The notes under the pieces were generated by a model. That model was not told where the DNA came from, made no database searches, and worked only from the letters and a program-made list of their open reading frames with translations. Below, piece by piece: positions 11,269 to 26,200 of a DNA stretch of 64,000 bases (the stretch's first letter is position 1; every line of letters begins with the position of its first letter). Origin of the DNA: Oryzias latipes. Its lineage: Eukaryota; Chordata; Actinopteri; Beloniformes; Adrianichthyidae. The stretch covers positions 25,330,250 through 25,394,249 of the forward strand of contig NC_019876.2 of assembly GCF_002234675.1 (NCBI RefSeq). The letters run 5' to 3'. The position numbers and the translations under genes were made by a program.

Positions 11269-14200
11269 CTGAAACAGAGGATTTCTGCTGAGTCAGATTG
11301 GATATTTTAGTCATCAGAAATTTGACCTTTTTTTCAGAAAAATAATCCTAATGTTTTTATTAATCTCCTAATGGACTGTGTGCACCTAAGGGGACTAAAC
11401 GTTTCTCATTTTCTAAATAAAAAAAGGCATATCAAACAAAACCTGGCTGTCTGGAGTGATCATAGTGTTCTGTTAAACTAAATGAAAAAAGGAGAATTTG
11501 TTGGTATCTGTACCCACAACTTCCTATTTACTATCAAAATAAAGTTCTTTTTTCTGAAGGTCTACCTCGCTGGTTTTCATCTTTCCTGACACACTTGGTG
11601 CTGATCTGGATCAGTAAATTCTAGAATTACAGAGTGTTGCAGCAAAATTGGACACGACCAGTAAAATAATGACGTTGTTGTTTGGTTTTACCTGAACATA
11701 ATATTTCAAGAGTAGATTCGCTGTGATCAACCACATGCATAATATAACAGCCTTCCAGTGATAGGCCACACGGAGGCTGGATCCACCACACAGATCTGTT
11801 TAGAAAGTTGTCTTTGCTTCTAGAAGACAGAGCAGAACCACAACCCAGCTGAGCGCACACTGCAGAGGCGGAGTCCCGGCTCCAGTTAGAATCAGCTACT
11901 GGTCCCCATTCTCCTCCGTAAAACATCTCCAGTGTTCCAGCACAGTGACTGACGTCTCCCTCCAAGCGGATGATTCCTTCATGTAGGCACAAACAGATAC
12001 GTTATTGATAAATGATCACACCTGTCACCAATTTTAAAGCTGTGGCTCCTCCTCCACCTGAACAGGTGAGGTCAACAACTTTGTCCGCTAAGCAGCTTCT
12101 CTCTAGTCTGGCGTGGTTGCAGTCCAGGAGAGCAGACTCGTGACCTTGACAGAGAAACTCTTTGTTCCACTTTGGAGCCTCTGCTTCTCCATAGAGCGCC
12201 CCCTGGAGGACTGAAGGAGCCCCACAGCCCAGCTCCCTACAGACCACCTCTGCATCCAGCAGGTCAAAGTCATCTTCACACACGGAGGACCACGAGTTGT
12301 TGGACTTCACCTCCAGCCTGCCTGAACACCGACTGGATCCGTTCTCCAGCCTGACAGAGTCTGTGGATCCAGAAGAGAAGACCAAGTTTAGAACGGTTCA
12401 CAATGATGAAGAAACATCTCAGGTTATTAAAAAAAATTACTTAAGGTCGACTCAATGACGCATCACAAACTGACAGTGAGACGTACATACAGTCGACATC
12501 AGAAGGTTTGTTACCTAAGCAGGTGATTTCCATCGTCTGGCTGCTCATTGTATCGTCATACACACATTCCTCAGTATTTAGTGGAAATGTATGAAGGCAG
12601 GTAAGACTCATCAGGAAACCAAGCTTTTCTCTAAGAAGTTGTTTATTTGTTGATGAAACGTGGGATCCACACTTCAGGTTCTTGCACACAAATGCAAATG
12701 TCTCTGTTCTTGGAAATCCCTCGGCATCAAAAGCTCTCCATTCTCTTCCAATTTTCACCTGGAGTTCACCAGAACAACGACTCGATCCCATCAGTCTCAC
12801 AGTAGCAGGATCTGAAAGAACCCAGGAAATCAAAGATTGTTTGAGAAACATTTGATTTGATTTGAAATGGTTTATTTCAAGCAATCAAATAGGAATTATA
12901 CACAATAATACAATCATCAGTTATACATTCATACATTAACTAATCAAGCTTTGGATAATTAGACATATCAATAAATATTGCTTGAAAGGGAGTGGAAGGA
13001 AGCGAATTTATATAATCCCACCCCTGTTCTACCGTAATCATTTAAAACATGATTTATCAATATCCGGTTCCAAACTTTTATCAGACAGAATTAAAAATCT
13101 TGCAATATCAATAATGCACATGACAAAGATGAATTACTTAATTATTATGTAAAAAATAACTTTTAGAAATCAACATGGCAATGAAGTATCCAAATATATG
13201 AAGATTATGTTACTTAAATCATTGATATGATTAAAAAATAATACTATATCAGTAAAATAGACATAACACTGTTTCATACGGTGGCCCAGAAGGGTCACGA
13301 CACAACACATTAACATTACACACAACACATTAACTTAACACACAACACATCAACTCCAAACACAACACAATAACTCACAACACATTGACTCACAACACAA
13401 CACATTAACTCACAACACAACACATTAACTCACAACACAACACACTAACTCACAACACAACACATTAACTCACAACACAATAACTCACAACACAACACAT
13501 TAACTCACAACACAACACATTAACTCACAACACAACACAATAACTGACAACACAACACATTAACTCACAACACAACACATTAACTCACAACACAACACAT
13601 TAACTCACAACACATTAACTCATGGCCCAGAAGGGTCACAACACAACACATTAACTTACCTCACAACACTTTAACTCACAACAGAAGTAAAGCAGCAATT
13701 GAAGTGCTTTTATTCTGAAATGTCCACTGGGCTGAGCGGCTAACTACCTAACAGAAAGTAACGTCACTGTGAGCTGTGGAGGGAGCATGATCTTTCTACA
13801 GGAGAACCTAGCAGCAGTGTTGCCAGATTGGGCGGTTTTGGTTCTAAATTTGCGGGTAAAAATGGCTTTGGCCGGGTTTTCATAATTTGGGCGGTTTTAG
13901 GATCGGTTCGGCGTTTTTTCCCCCTTCATGAATATCTAATAGCGGACTACGTTAGGCCGTGTGGCTGTGAACTTCTATGTACTGAAGCTCAGTAAACGCA
14001 CCAGGCAGAGAAGCTCTACGGGCTCTGTCATTTAACCTGTTGCAAGGGGGGTGCAACGCGTCGCCTCTTAGAAATTGTGTTCTTTAAAGCCTGACACTGC
14101 GGCTGCGTGTAGGAGGAGATACCAGCTAAAGTTATGGTCTGATCGCTACATGGATCGGTGTCTGTGTTTATCAATCCTTTCATTATTAGTCTGAACTATT

Positions 14201-17200
14201 TTTTATTTTGAAAAAACATCGAATCGGGTGCTAAATCAGTCCAGTAGGGGGAAAACTCAACGAAAGCTGTGTATTCTTCTTTCTCCTGATCTAATAAAAG
14301 GAGGACAGTATTGAATATTTCTTCAGGGGACCGGCCTTCTTTCATTCATTGTGTTTGTGCGTGCGCGCGTTCGCGTGTGTTGGGGACCGCACGTGCATGT
14401 GTGAGGGGAGGGAGCGGAAGAAAGGTGAGGAACGCGCGTGCAGCGACAGAGAGGGGTGGGAGGGAGGAGTGTGCGTACATATTGTATGTTTAAGGAGAAT
14501 CCTGATAAAGAGAAAGTTTCTGACAACACTGCTGCTAGCTTCTCTTGTAGCAATAACATGGTCCCTCCACAGCTTACTGTGACATTACCTTCTGCTGAGT
14601 AGTTAGCCGCCCAGCCCAGTGGACATTTCAGAATGAAAGCACTTCAATTGCTGCTTTACTTCCGTTGTGAGTTAAAGTGTTGTGAGGTAAGTTAATGTGT
14701 TGTGTTGTGACCCTTCTGGGCCATGAGTTAATGTGTTGTGTTGTGAGTTAATGTGTTGTGAGTTATTGTGTTGTGTTGTGAGTTAATGTGTTGTGTTGTG
14801 AGTTAATGTGTTGTGTTGTGAGTTAGTGTGTTGTGTTGTGAGTTAATGTGTTGTGTTGTGAGTTAATGTGTTGTGTTGTGAGTTATTGCGTTGTGAGTTA
14901 ATGTGTTGTGTTGTGAGTTAATGTGTTGTGTTGTGAGTTAATGTGTTGTGTTGTGAGTTATTGTGTTGTGTTGTGAGTTAATGTGTTGTGTTGTGAGTTA
15001 ATGTGTTGTGTTGAAAGTTAATGTGTTGTGTGTTAAGGTAATGTTTTGTGTGTAAAGTTAATGTGTTGCGTGTAAAGTTAATGTGTTGTGTGTAAAGTTA
15101 ATGTGTTGTGTTGTGACCCTTCTGGGCCACCGTAGTTTCAGGAATTTTCATAGCAAAACTTGGTCAAGTATCAAAAGTTACAAAAATGTGCAAAATTATG
15201 TTACATTAGGAAAAATCATGAAACAATTTATCAATTTTTTTGGAGCTAGTGAAGTATAATCATTAAAAGTGAATCAATTTAACCATTTTCAATAATTGGT
15301 CATTTGTTTTATTATTTTTTTGTATTTTTATTTCATTTTTATTTTTATGATAAAGTAATGCTGTGAAGTAAAATAAGAAGGGTCCATATTTTGTCAAATG
15401 ACCAAGGTTGGCATTTCTTCTTCTGCTGATTAACAGCCGTTCTTCTTGGTTTAAACAGTTTATAGGTCTCTTGGATGTTATGTCTGCAGACATTAGATAG
15501 AGGTCCATATCCTTCTTCAGCTGATAAAAGCAGCGCCTAAGAGTTGAGGTCAACTTGTCTGCAGGTCAGAGCTTTGGTGTTAATCAGGTTACTTAAGCCT
15601 TTTGGAGAAAATTATGAATCTAGGCGTCATATTTCTTGAAATTATTTGGCTCTTTGATTAATTACTGCATGTTGTTTCAGACGTCCGTGATCAAACACTT
15701 CTCAAAGTCCTTCATGGTGTTCACAACCAGAACTTTGGACCGGTCCAGTGGACCAAGTGGTTTGACGTAAATCCTGCATCCTTTAACCCAAGTGTTCTCA
15801 ATATGCTTACGCTTCCTGAGAAGCCGTGCATGTTTTGTGATTTCAGCAATCCTTCTGGTCAGATGGTCGTTCAGATAAGCAGAAGATCCCTTCAGATTTT
15901 TATGTTGATTCATCAAAGCTAGCTTGTGTTTGTGATTCACAAACCTTACGAGGATCGCTGGTTTATCCGTCTGCTTTCTCCTGGGGAGCGGGTGGCAGGT
16001 CTCCATGGTGTTGAGATCCAGGGAAATCCCTTTAGACGTGAGAAATGATTCCATTTGGCGTTCCAGAGACTCTGCACTGTTCCCCGTTTCAGGACTGGTA
16101 GCGCTATTAGCATTAGCATTAGCAATACTAACTCCAGCTGCAATTAGCTTTGCCTGAGGTTTGATCGGTACTCCAGTGAGAATGACATTATTCATCCTTA
16201 CTTGTTGTTCCACATCGTCCAGTCTTTTCTCCAGAATGTCGACCCGGTTTTCTCGTTGCTTGTTTTTAAGCGCGGAATCTTCAGAAGTCCTCCATTAGCT
16301 CCAAAATCGGCGTTAGCTTGGCTGTCACTTGTTCCATAAATGGATACAACGCGGCTTGGATTCCATCAAGAGAATTTTTAATGTCTTCTGGGTCCTGGTT
16401 TTTCTTACGGGCCATGGTCAGCTCTCTTTTTTGGAGAAAATCAACTTTTTAGTCATTTGAAGATAGTTGTATAGCCGCAGAGAGCCACACACGCGTGCTG
16501 CTGTAACCCGGAACCGGATGGAAACAAAAACCAGGTCAAGATCTGACCTTAAATCTTTAGCAAATGCTTTCTAGCACACAAGGAAGTGCAAAAACTGCAG
16601 GTTTGTGAAAGTGGAAGGAACGTCCCTCCACTCGTCCACTTCTCCAAAGCTCCGTTAACATCGGCCTCAGTAACACGTTTAAGCAGTCCCTTCCCATGAA
16701 AAGTCAATGTAAACCTGCATTTCGGGCTTCTGGTTCAAAACTCTCACATTCACGCTTAGCTATGGAAGTTTCTATGACCGTTTTTAGGCTCCATGAACAA
16801 AACGCTCGACCTTTGAACGCACGTTGCAACCGGCTCAAACTTTGACCAATCAGAGACTTGGATTTGGTAATGATAAGAAGGTGAATATGGGTCACATGCC
16901 CGGTGCAAACAGAGCTTGAGATGACTTTCAATCAAACTTTTACTGATTGATGTACCTGCACAGGGAAAAAGTTCCCGTCTGTGCTTATTGATACATCAGC
17001 TCCCAATGAGATTGAACATGTTACAGAAACACGCCTACATGCACTAACTGGCAGCTTTACCTGAGCAGGTGAGTCCAACAGCTTTGTCAGGTGGACAGGC
17101 TTTTGTTTTCCTCCATGAGCTTCCACAGTCCAGAAGAACAGACTCATGACCTTCACAGAGAAACTCTCTGGTCAATATCGGAGCTTCTGCTTCTCCATAG

Positions 17201-20200
17201 AGCGCCCCCTGGAGGACTGAAGGAGCCCCACAGCCCAGCTCCCTACAGACCACCTCTGCATCCAGCAGGTCAAAGTCATCTTCACACACGGAGGACCACG
17301 AGTTGTTGGACTTCACCTCCAGCCTGCCTGAACACCGACTGGATCCGTTCTCCAGCCTGACAGAGTCTGTGGATCCAGAAGAGGAAAACAAGTTTATAAC
17401 GGTTCACAATGATGAATATTTAAATTCTCTGGACTCAAACATCTCAGGTTACTAAAAAAAAATTACTTAAGATCGATTCAATGACGCATCACAAACTGAC
17501 AGTCAGACGTACATTCAGTCGGCATCAGAAGGTTTGTTACCTAAGCAGGTGATTTCCATCGTGTCGCTGCTCATTGTATCTTCATACACACATTCCTCCA
17601 TATTTAGTGGAAATGTATGAAAACAGAGAGAACTCATCTGGAAAACCGGCTTTTCTCTAAGAAGTTGTTTAGTTGTTGATGAAATGTGGGGTCCACACTT
17701 CAGGTTCTTGCACACAAATGCTAATGTTGTCTCTGTTCTTAGAAATCCCCAGGCATCAACGGCTCTCCATTCTCTTCTGCTTTTCACCTGGAGTTCACCA
17801 GAACAACGACTTGATCCCATCAGTCTCATTGTAGCAGGATCTGAAAGAACCCAAGAAATCAAAAATTGTTTGAGAAACATAGAAACAAAACCAGGTCAAG
17901 ATCTGACCTTAAATTAAGCAAATGCTGTCTTGCTAGCACACAAGGAAGTGCACAAACTGCAGGTTTGTGAAAGTGGAAGGAGCTTCCTTCCATTATACAG
18001 CTGCAGCTTTTGTTGTTTGTTCTGTTTTTCTGTGTTTTGTGTATTTTTTTTCTATCAGAGTGGGACTTTGTTGTCTTTGTGGATTCAAGATCAACTTCAT
18101 TTATCCCCGAAGGAAAATTTAATAATAGTAGCAGCACCACAGAATAAGATTAGAGATCAAATGATTACAAGACACAAAATATACAGGGAAGGAAAGAGAA
18201 ATTAACAGGCGAAAAACATATAGTCGAAAACTCTAGAACTCTCAAAAATCATATGTAAATCCATGTCTGCCAGATGAATTGTTAAGTCTAATGGCTGATG
18301 GCAGGAATGACTTCCTGTACCCTTATCTAGCACAGTGTTTTTCAACCTTTTTTGAGCCACGGCACACTTTAACCTTGAGAAAAATCCCGCGGCACACCAG
18401 CATCCAAAAATTTAAAAAAAGGAGAAACTCATAATCTGTATTGATGTACAGCCCCTACGCAGTCTCACATGCATTTTTGTGGTAATTGTGGCAGAAAAAG
18501 ATGAACGATGCAGCTGTTTCTTTTCTAAAAGATGTAATAAAGGTTAAGTTAAAAGATTGAAAAACTGTTTGACGTGTGTTCGTTGTTGTTTCAAGACGTT
18601 TAACAAGGAAGACTCATTGTGCGCTGAGAGACTGTCACTTCAACCCAATGCATCATGGGAGATCAAATCAAACTTTATTTATAAAGCACTTTTCATATAA
18701 AAATACATCACAAAGTGCTTTACATTAAAAAAAAACAAAATATAAAAACAAGCATTGACAATTAAAAAATAAATAAATAAAAATAAATGAATAAATAGGG
18801 CCCCCCTCCCCGTACCTAGCCCCCCACTCCTTTAACACCTCCCACCCACTTACTGATGGGAAAAGACAATGAGAAATAGGTCGAGCACAAAAACAGGATG
18901 CAGGAAACACTGATAATTGGAACCTCCCCCTCTGTGAACAGCCACATAGACAGCCAAATGCAACATCACAGGCGGGGACCGCTCCACCACAGCTAAGCGG
19001 TGATGCAGGTCCCCATCCAGAGCTGCAGTGGCTGAACAGCAGCCGACCCAGAGGGAGAGGTTCCAGCTGAGGAAGCACCGGAAATAAAAATGAATAAAAA
19101 TGAGAATAAAAAAGTAAACATATTGATAAAAACAATAAATCATGGAAATAAGGTAAATTAAAATAACGCGTTAAAAATCAGGTTCAAGTTCATAAAACAA
19201 GATAAAATGGATAAATAAATAAAATAAAAATAAAAAATACATATAAATAAATAACTGAATAAATGAATAAATAAAAGTAGTAAAAAATTAGCTAAAAGCC
19301 AGGTTAAAAAGATAGGTCTTTAGCCTTTTCTTAAAAACTTCGATGCTCTCTGCTGCTTTCAGGTCCTCTGGCAGACTGTTCCATAAACGGGGGGCATAGT
19401 GCTGAAACGCAGCTTCTCCATAGGTTTTAGTTTTTACAGTTGGAATGGTCAACAGACCAGTGCCAGAGGATCTCAGGGTCTGCGAGGGTTCATATCTTAC
19501 TAAAAGATCTGATAAATAAGAAGGCGCAAGACCGTTAAGACATTTAAAAACTGTTAAAAGCATCTTAAAATCAATCCTGAAGCATATGGGGAGCCAATGC
19601 GGGGATTTTAAAATTGGGGTGATGTGAGCTCGCCTCCTGGTCTTTGTAAGAACTCGTGCAGCAGAGTTCTGGAGAAGCTGAAGGTTCCTAATGTTAGTTT
19701 TTGGAAAACCAGCAGCAGGGCGTTACAATAATCAAGATATCATGATCATGATAAAAGCATGCATTAGCATCTCCATATTAGCAAGAGAGAGTAGTGGGCA
19801 GACTCTAGCCAGATTTCTAAGATGATAAAAACCAGTTTTAACCACCTGTTTTATGTGGGATAAAAGTCAGCTTAGAGTCGAAGATAACGCCGAGGTTTCT
19901 GACTGTTTCTGAATGACTTATGAATGAATGAAAGTTCCTTTAGCTTCAGAAACTGTTTCTCTCTCTTGGCTTCGGGACCGATAACTAAAATTTCAGTTTT
20001 CTCTTGGTTGAGCTGCAGAAAATTATTTGCCATCCATAATTTCCCATCTAAAATACAGTTAAAAAGTGCTTCTATTGGCTTTGTGTCATCAGGAGACATA
20101 GCTATATACAGCTGGGTATCATCAGCATAGCTATGAAAACTGATGTTGTGGCTTCTGATGACATTCCCCAGAGGAAGCATGTAAATGCTAAAAAGCAAGG

Positions 20201-23200
20201 GGCCAAAGATGGAACCTTGAGGCACACCACAATTAATTTCATGGACCCCAGAAAATATGTGTCCATGCTTACCATAAAGTTTCTCTCCTTGAGATAAGAT
20301 GTAGTGCAAACAGCCGCCGACCGCAGACAGACTTGCTTCTCTGAGCTTCATTGTTTTGTTCACTTTTTCCGGATTCTGTGGAAAGCTACACCGCTAAAGA
20401 CGAGCTTTAGCTGGTATTTTTGTTGGAACTGAGAGACTTTATGAGCAGAATCAGAACAAGGAAGTGAAGACTTTAACCACTTCTAAAGGTCAGACTGATG
20501 ACGTGTGATTAAGCCCCCAAGAATGATTGGTGGAGAGAGTTTAAGGGACGGGACTTTTCCTAAAACAGCTGTAGCTGCAGCTAAATCGTACCGTCTTTCT
20601 TATCAAAAATTTTTTAATAGAATCAAATAAACACAAAGAAAAAAGTATTTTACGATCTTTCATATTCCTAAGATGTGCTAATGGCCCTGGTAGGTGAGTG
20701 GAAGAACTCCAGTGGTCCTTCAGAGGAGAAGTGGGGGGACTGCTGGGGGAGGGGGAGCTAGTGTCTGACCTTTTTAAAAACTGGTTCAAATGCCATGTAG
20801 GACAGCTGGGGGAGGGGGAGCTGGAATCAATCCTGTTTAAGAACTGGTTCAGCTCATTAGCTTGATCCACATTTCCTTCAGCTGCACATTTTCCCGTCCT
20901 CTGAAAGCCAGTGATCGCTCTCATCCCACTCCACACATACCTGGTCTGGTTTCTCTCTTGTCTCTCTTCCAGCTTCCTCCTGTAGGTGTCTTTACTCTCC
21001 TTCAGGCTGTGTTTCAGCTCCTTCTGGACTCTAATAAGCTCCATGCAGTCCCCCAGCCATGAAGGCCTTTTTCTTCTCATTCAGAAGGGCCTCCAGCTCA
21101 CTAGTAACCCAGGGTTTGCTGTTCAGGTAACATTGCACCCTTTTGGACAGGTTGGAGTTGTCCGTGCAGAATTTGATGTAATCCGACACACAGTCTTATA
21201 GTCCATCCAGGTCGTCACCTGGAGGTTCAGACAGAACAGACCAGTGTGTGGTTTCCAGGGCATCACGCAGGCTGTCCATGGCACCGTCAGACCATTTTGT
21301 AACAGTCTTCTCCGTGACTGGTTTCTGTTTAACCACGGGTGTGGATGATGGGGAGAGCAGGATGAGGTTGTGGTCAGACTTGCCCACTAGGGGCAGTGCA
21401 GTGGATGTGTATGCACTGGTGACATTAGCATTGTTGCTGTCTCGTCCAGCTTTCGCAGATTCGTATGGTTCGGGACGTCCAAAAACTGAAATGTGCAGTT
21501 GGGAAATGAAAAGACACACAAAAGTCTGCATGAATTTTCAAACCTTTTGCGAAAGAAGAGAGATGGAGAAACACGACCTTTTAGGCTTTGTGGCTGTCCG
21601 CTTTCTCTGTACTCAAGAAAAAAAGACTTTTTTATTATTCAGTAAGGGAAGATGAAAACATACAAAATACGTTGTTAGACTGGTGTGTTTTTGTCTAGTC
21701 TGCATTGCAGGTGTCTTGGCTCCATAAACACTCCAGTACAGAAAGAAAACAAAGACCAAAAGTCAAAAACAGGCCTATTGATGACCTTGTCACATATTAT
21801 CTCTTACTGAAGGCAGGAATCAAGTATATTTCTGTAATACAATATACATGCATATTGAGAATCCATGAAATGCAGAATCCATTAAATGCATAATAAAAAG
21901 AGCATAGAAAATATAATAGAACCCATGTAATGCATAATGAAAAGCCCATAGAAGTCAGGATTCCAGCCTTCTCATCCCACCCACCTGCTCTCTGATCGGT
22001 GTCAGCTGCGTGTCCTGGTATATAAGTGGGTGTGTCAGCTCACTCATTGCCAGCTCGTGGCTGTTCACTCGTCAGTGCTTCCATGTGTTTTTGGCTCTCA
22101 AACTCTTTTCCTGTTCTCAGCTGATCTTGTCAAGCCTGCAGCCTCCAGTCCGCAGCCACATCCGCAGCCTGCTGTCTTCACGCTCCTCAGCTGGTGCCGC
22201 CTCGCACGGACTCTGCTGTCATTAATCCCTCCACCGCCGCTGCAGTCACAGCCTGCTGTCTTCACACTCTACCACTGGTGTCGCCACACTTGGATCCTGC
22301 AACTGAACATCCCCCACTGCTCTCACACGAAGCCCGTAATAAACTCTTTCATACCCTGAGCGTGCCTACACTTGGGTCACTCAAATCTGACAACAGAAAA
22401 TATTATGGAACCCCTGTTCACCTCCACAGCATACTGAAAGTCCGAAGTCTTATTGTCCCTTGTTTTGCACTGGAAATATTGATGGAATGTAGGGAGACTG
22501 GAGGAGAGGCAGGCGTGATTAAAATCCCCTGTGATGAAGATGAAGGCACCAGGGTGTTTAGTTTGCAGGTCAGCAGTGACCGAGTGATGAAGGAATATAG
22601 ACGTTGATGGTGATCACGTTTGTAAATTCCCGTGGCAATTAGTATGGGCGACGTCCGATGGCATAAAGCTCCACATCGGGATTGCACACACGCTCCTTGA
22701 TGTGGATGTGCTCCATTTTTCACCACCTGTTGTTCACGAGTAAAACGAGCCCCCCTTCCTTTCTTCTTGCCGCTCTCGATGATGTATTGGTCCGCTCGCA
22801 CCGTGTGGAAACCAGCGATTGTCACGTTAGAGTCCGGTATCAGTTCGTGAAGCCACGTTTCAGTGAAACACATGATACTGGCCTCTTGATACTCCCACTG
22901 GGTCCTTACGAGAGGCTCTCTCTTTCCTGCTTTTCACATTCCATCATCCATTTTAGAAGGACATGAACACTCACTTGAGCACAGGTGTTAGCTCACCTTT
23001 GCACAAATACTGTACGTGATTGAATGAAATATTTCACACTAGTTGGTTTGAAAGCATAGGTATGCAAGTGTGAACATTATTTGTATTGTGTACATGTTGA
23101 TATGTGAACATTTTAGGAGCCAACAGTTCACACAGAGTGAACTACAAATGCATTTCCAAAGAAAAAATATTGTTTTTTCTGCCTTTAATAAGAAATGATT

Positions 23201-26200
23201 TCTTCCAGCTGTTAATGCAGACACAGCAGCGACACAGCCTGCAAGGGACCGTCAACAAAGTGCAACCTCCTTGAAAACATCAATCTATAAAAATCAATCT
23301 CCTTATAAAATGAATACATGTCTACATTTATATGAGCTGGTAATGAAGATTTGTCTGCATATTCATGCTATAATTAATATATTGTAAGAAATCCCATCTT
23401 TATTATAATTTATTTATGTTTATAAATTTTAAGAGATATGATTCATAATGTTACTACAGCAAAGATTATGTCAGAAAATTACTTTGTTAGTTTCAGTATC
23501 TTTATTGAGTATTTTTGACCAAAATGATCCATATTTAAATTTGAAATTTAAAAAAAAAATAAACATCACCCTAATAAGTGGCTAATGAGGAAGAGGGTAA
23601 GTTGGGGACAGCTGGTGGACTGTCCCCCGGAGGTCAAACAGCCGCCCGCCCCCATCAGATCTTTGTGAAGACCTTTCTAACTTTCCAAGTCTCCTTCGTC
23701 CTGCACTCTGATTGGAGAGGGGTACACCGTGGTGGGTCACCAGTCCATCGTAGGGCCACAAAGATAAATAACCAGGCACACTCACAAACACACCTAGGAA
23801 AAATTTAGAGTCATTTAATTTAACTGCACGTTTCTTGGACTGGGGAGGCAAAGGAGGCCCATTTGACACGTTTTGGAATTTATAGTTTCAACTAGAATTC
23901 AACTAAAAATGATAAAATTTAAAATAAACAGGTGAAACAACATATCTTTACATTGCTGATCACAGATGAGGAGATTTCACTGCAATCAGAAAAGTGAGGA
24001 CGACTGGAGACACACACTGCGCCAACAGAAAAGGCAAAAGATGTCACAATGTGGCATGAAGAACAGATTGGGAGGCCTCTCCATCACAACCCAATTGAAT
24101 GTTACACTGCTGAGGAAAAGCCAACTGCTTTGGTCAGAAGTATGATGTTGACTCGCTTACAGAGTTTCCTGTGTTTCCTCACTCTGGACAAGCTTCGGAA
24201 TATTCGGGACTGTACTGTTCAGCATGGACGTCAGACAGAAGACGACAGCTGGTTCATGGCCCTCCCTGAACTAATGGGATTCATTGCCATCCTCCTCGTG
24301 AAGGGGGGGGGGTAAAACTTCCATCCGTGCAAAACGCAAGATAGTCGTCGAAAATGGGGAATCCACTGATCTCCAAAATTATGGTCAGAAACCACTCGAG
24401 ACATCATGCGGCATTTATCCTTTGATGACAAGGACACGCCCATGGAACGAGTTGGGACTGACAGGTTTCCAATGTTTGGAGGTCTTTCGTTGCCAACTGC
24501 ATCAAATCTTTCAACCCAGGCAAGATCCGCCAGGAGCTTCAAAATCAGTAAAAAAGCTCACACACACACATGGGGGAGCTGGGAAGGCGAAAAAGGACAA
24601 CTGAGTTTGGTGACAAGCTCCCACACCTGATAAAGGGAAAAGGGCAATGTGCCAGGTGAATGGTCAGTGCCAGAACAATCATGCCAGAGTGTGCTTTGTT
24701 GATTGCTACAAGTATACCTGTGGCAAATGCAGAAAGGAGATTGTGTGGCAGTAAGTATGTGCAAACAATGTAGTGGGTTGAAGATATCACTTTGACCACA
24801 TGATTTCTATGTCAGTATTGTGTCTTTTGTGCATGAACAATAAATTTCTAAACTGTGGTGACCTATTACTAAAAGTGACAGAAGTGAGGGGATATCGTGA
24901 AAAACTTAAGCAGCTACTTGGTTTGTCCTTTTTGCACGTTAGAAGAACAGCCTAATGGCTGTGCTGTTCATGTGCAAACTATGTAGAGGGCTGCTCTTTG
25001 GGCATGTAAATTTTAACTAATCCAGCCACTTGGCTGTCCCCTGGACGTTGCAGGTAGAAAAGCCAAATGGCTGCTCTACGGACCTTCTAGTGTTAAGTGA
25101 AGCTGTAGTATATACTGTACTGTAGTATATTCTTTAGTAATTCTTTTCTCCTGTTCATGTTAGTCCAGACAGGTTAGTGTTTGTCTTTGTTTTCCCTTTT
25201 CTTTTAGTGCAGGTAAGAAAACAGATTTCAGTTGGATGGATTTTGTTGGTTATTTTGGCCTTGGTTCAACCTGAAATCTTTTTGCTTTTCTTTAAGTTCT
25301 TTTTGGTTGTCATTCATTTTTAAATAAATTTGTTATATTTGTTTGGAGACAATCTTTTGGTGTTTTGTGAATATGGGTCACATGCCCGGTGCAAACAGAG
25401 CTTGAGATGACTTTCAATCAAACTTTTACTGATTGATGTACCTGCACAGGTGTTTAGACATTTCTATAGTGGCCTTAATGTCACAAAAAGTTCCCGTCTG
25501 TGCTTATTGATACATCAGCTCCCAGTGAGATTGAACATGTTACAGAAACACGCCTACATTCACTAACTGGCAGCTTTACCTGAGCAGGTGAGTCCAACAG
25601 CTTTGTCAGGTGGACAGGCTTTTGTTTTCCTCCATGAACTTCCACAGTCCAGAAGAACAGACTCATGACCTTCACAGAGAAACTCTCTGGTCAATATCGG
25701 AGCTTCTGCTCCTCCATAGAGCGCCCCCTGGAGGACTGAAGGAGCCCCACAGCCCAGCTCCCTACAGACCACCTCTGCATCCAGCAGGTCAAAGTCATCT
25801 TCACACACGGAGGACCACGAGTTGTTGGACTTCACCTCCAGCCTGCCTGAACACCGACTGGATCCGTTCTCCAGCCTGACAGAGTCTGTGGATCCAGAAG
25901 AGAAGACCAAGTTTAGAACGGTTCACAATGATGAATATTTAAATTCTCTGGACTCAAACATCTCAGGTTACTAAAAAGAACGACTTAAGGTCGACTCAAT
26001 GACGCATCTCAAACTGACAGTGAGACGTACATACAGTCGGCATCAGAAGGTTTGTTACCTAAGCAGGTGATTTCCATCGTCTGGCTGCTCATTGTATCTC
26101 TAAACACACATTCTTCAGTATTTAGTGGAAATGTATGAAAACAGGGGGAATAAACCTGGAAAACTGGCTTTTCTGTTGGAAGTGTTTTAGTTTTCAATGA

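Larger units (their letters stand above)
12851..16519 (-). mobile_element. LINE insertion in SRCR intron, later split by a foldback element
   Basis: Paralogous introns read GAGAAACAT directly followed by GGAAACAAAACC (near 17880 and 26400). Here those two halves are separated by 12851-16519, which gives the bounds of the insertion. Read on the minus strand it holds a 5' UTR, a frameshifted ORF1 (16415-15677), then the foldback element, then a 3' tail ending in ATTTG-type repeats (12852-13277). ORF2 is missing. Confidence 0.65.

Noticed and set aside
14311-14582. Cys/Arg-rich overlapping frames in the foldback centre
   Set aside because: GC-rich sequence open on both strands, without motif or conservation in the second copy.
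13300-15110. Regular short repeats resembling a CRISPR array
   Set aside because: Eukaryotic context, no unique spacers, mirror-image arms. It is a microsatellite inside a foldback element.
19860-20200. Possible plus-strand gene over the L2 element
   Set aside because: The strong RT motifs are on the minus strand. The plus frame is a shadow.
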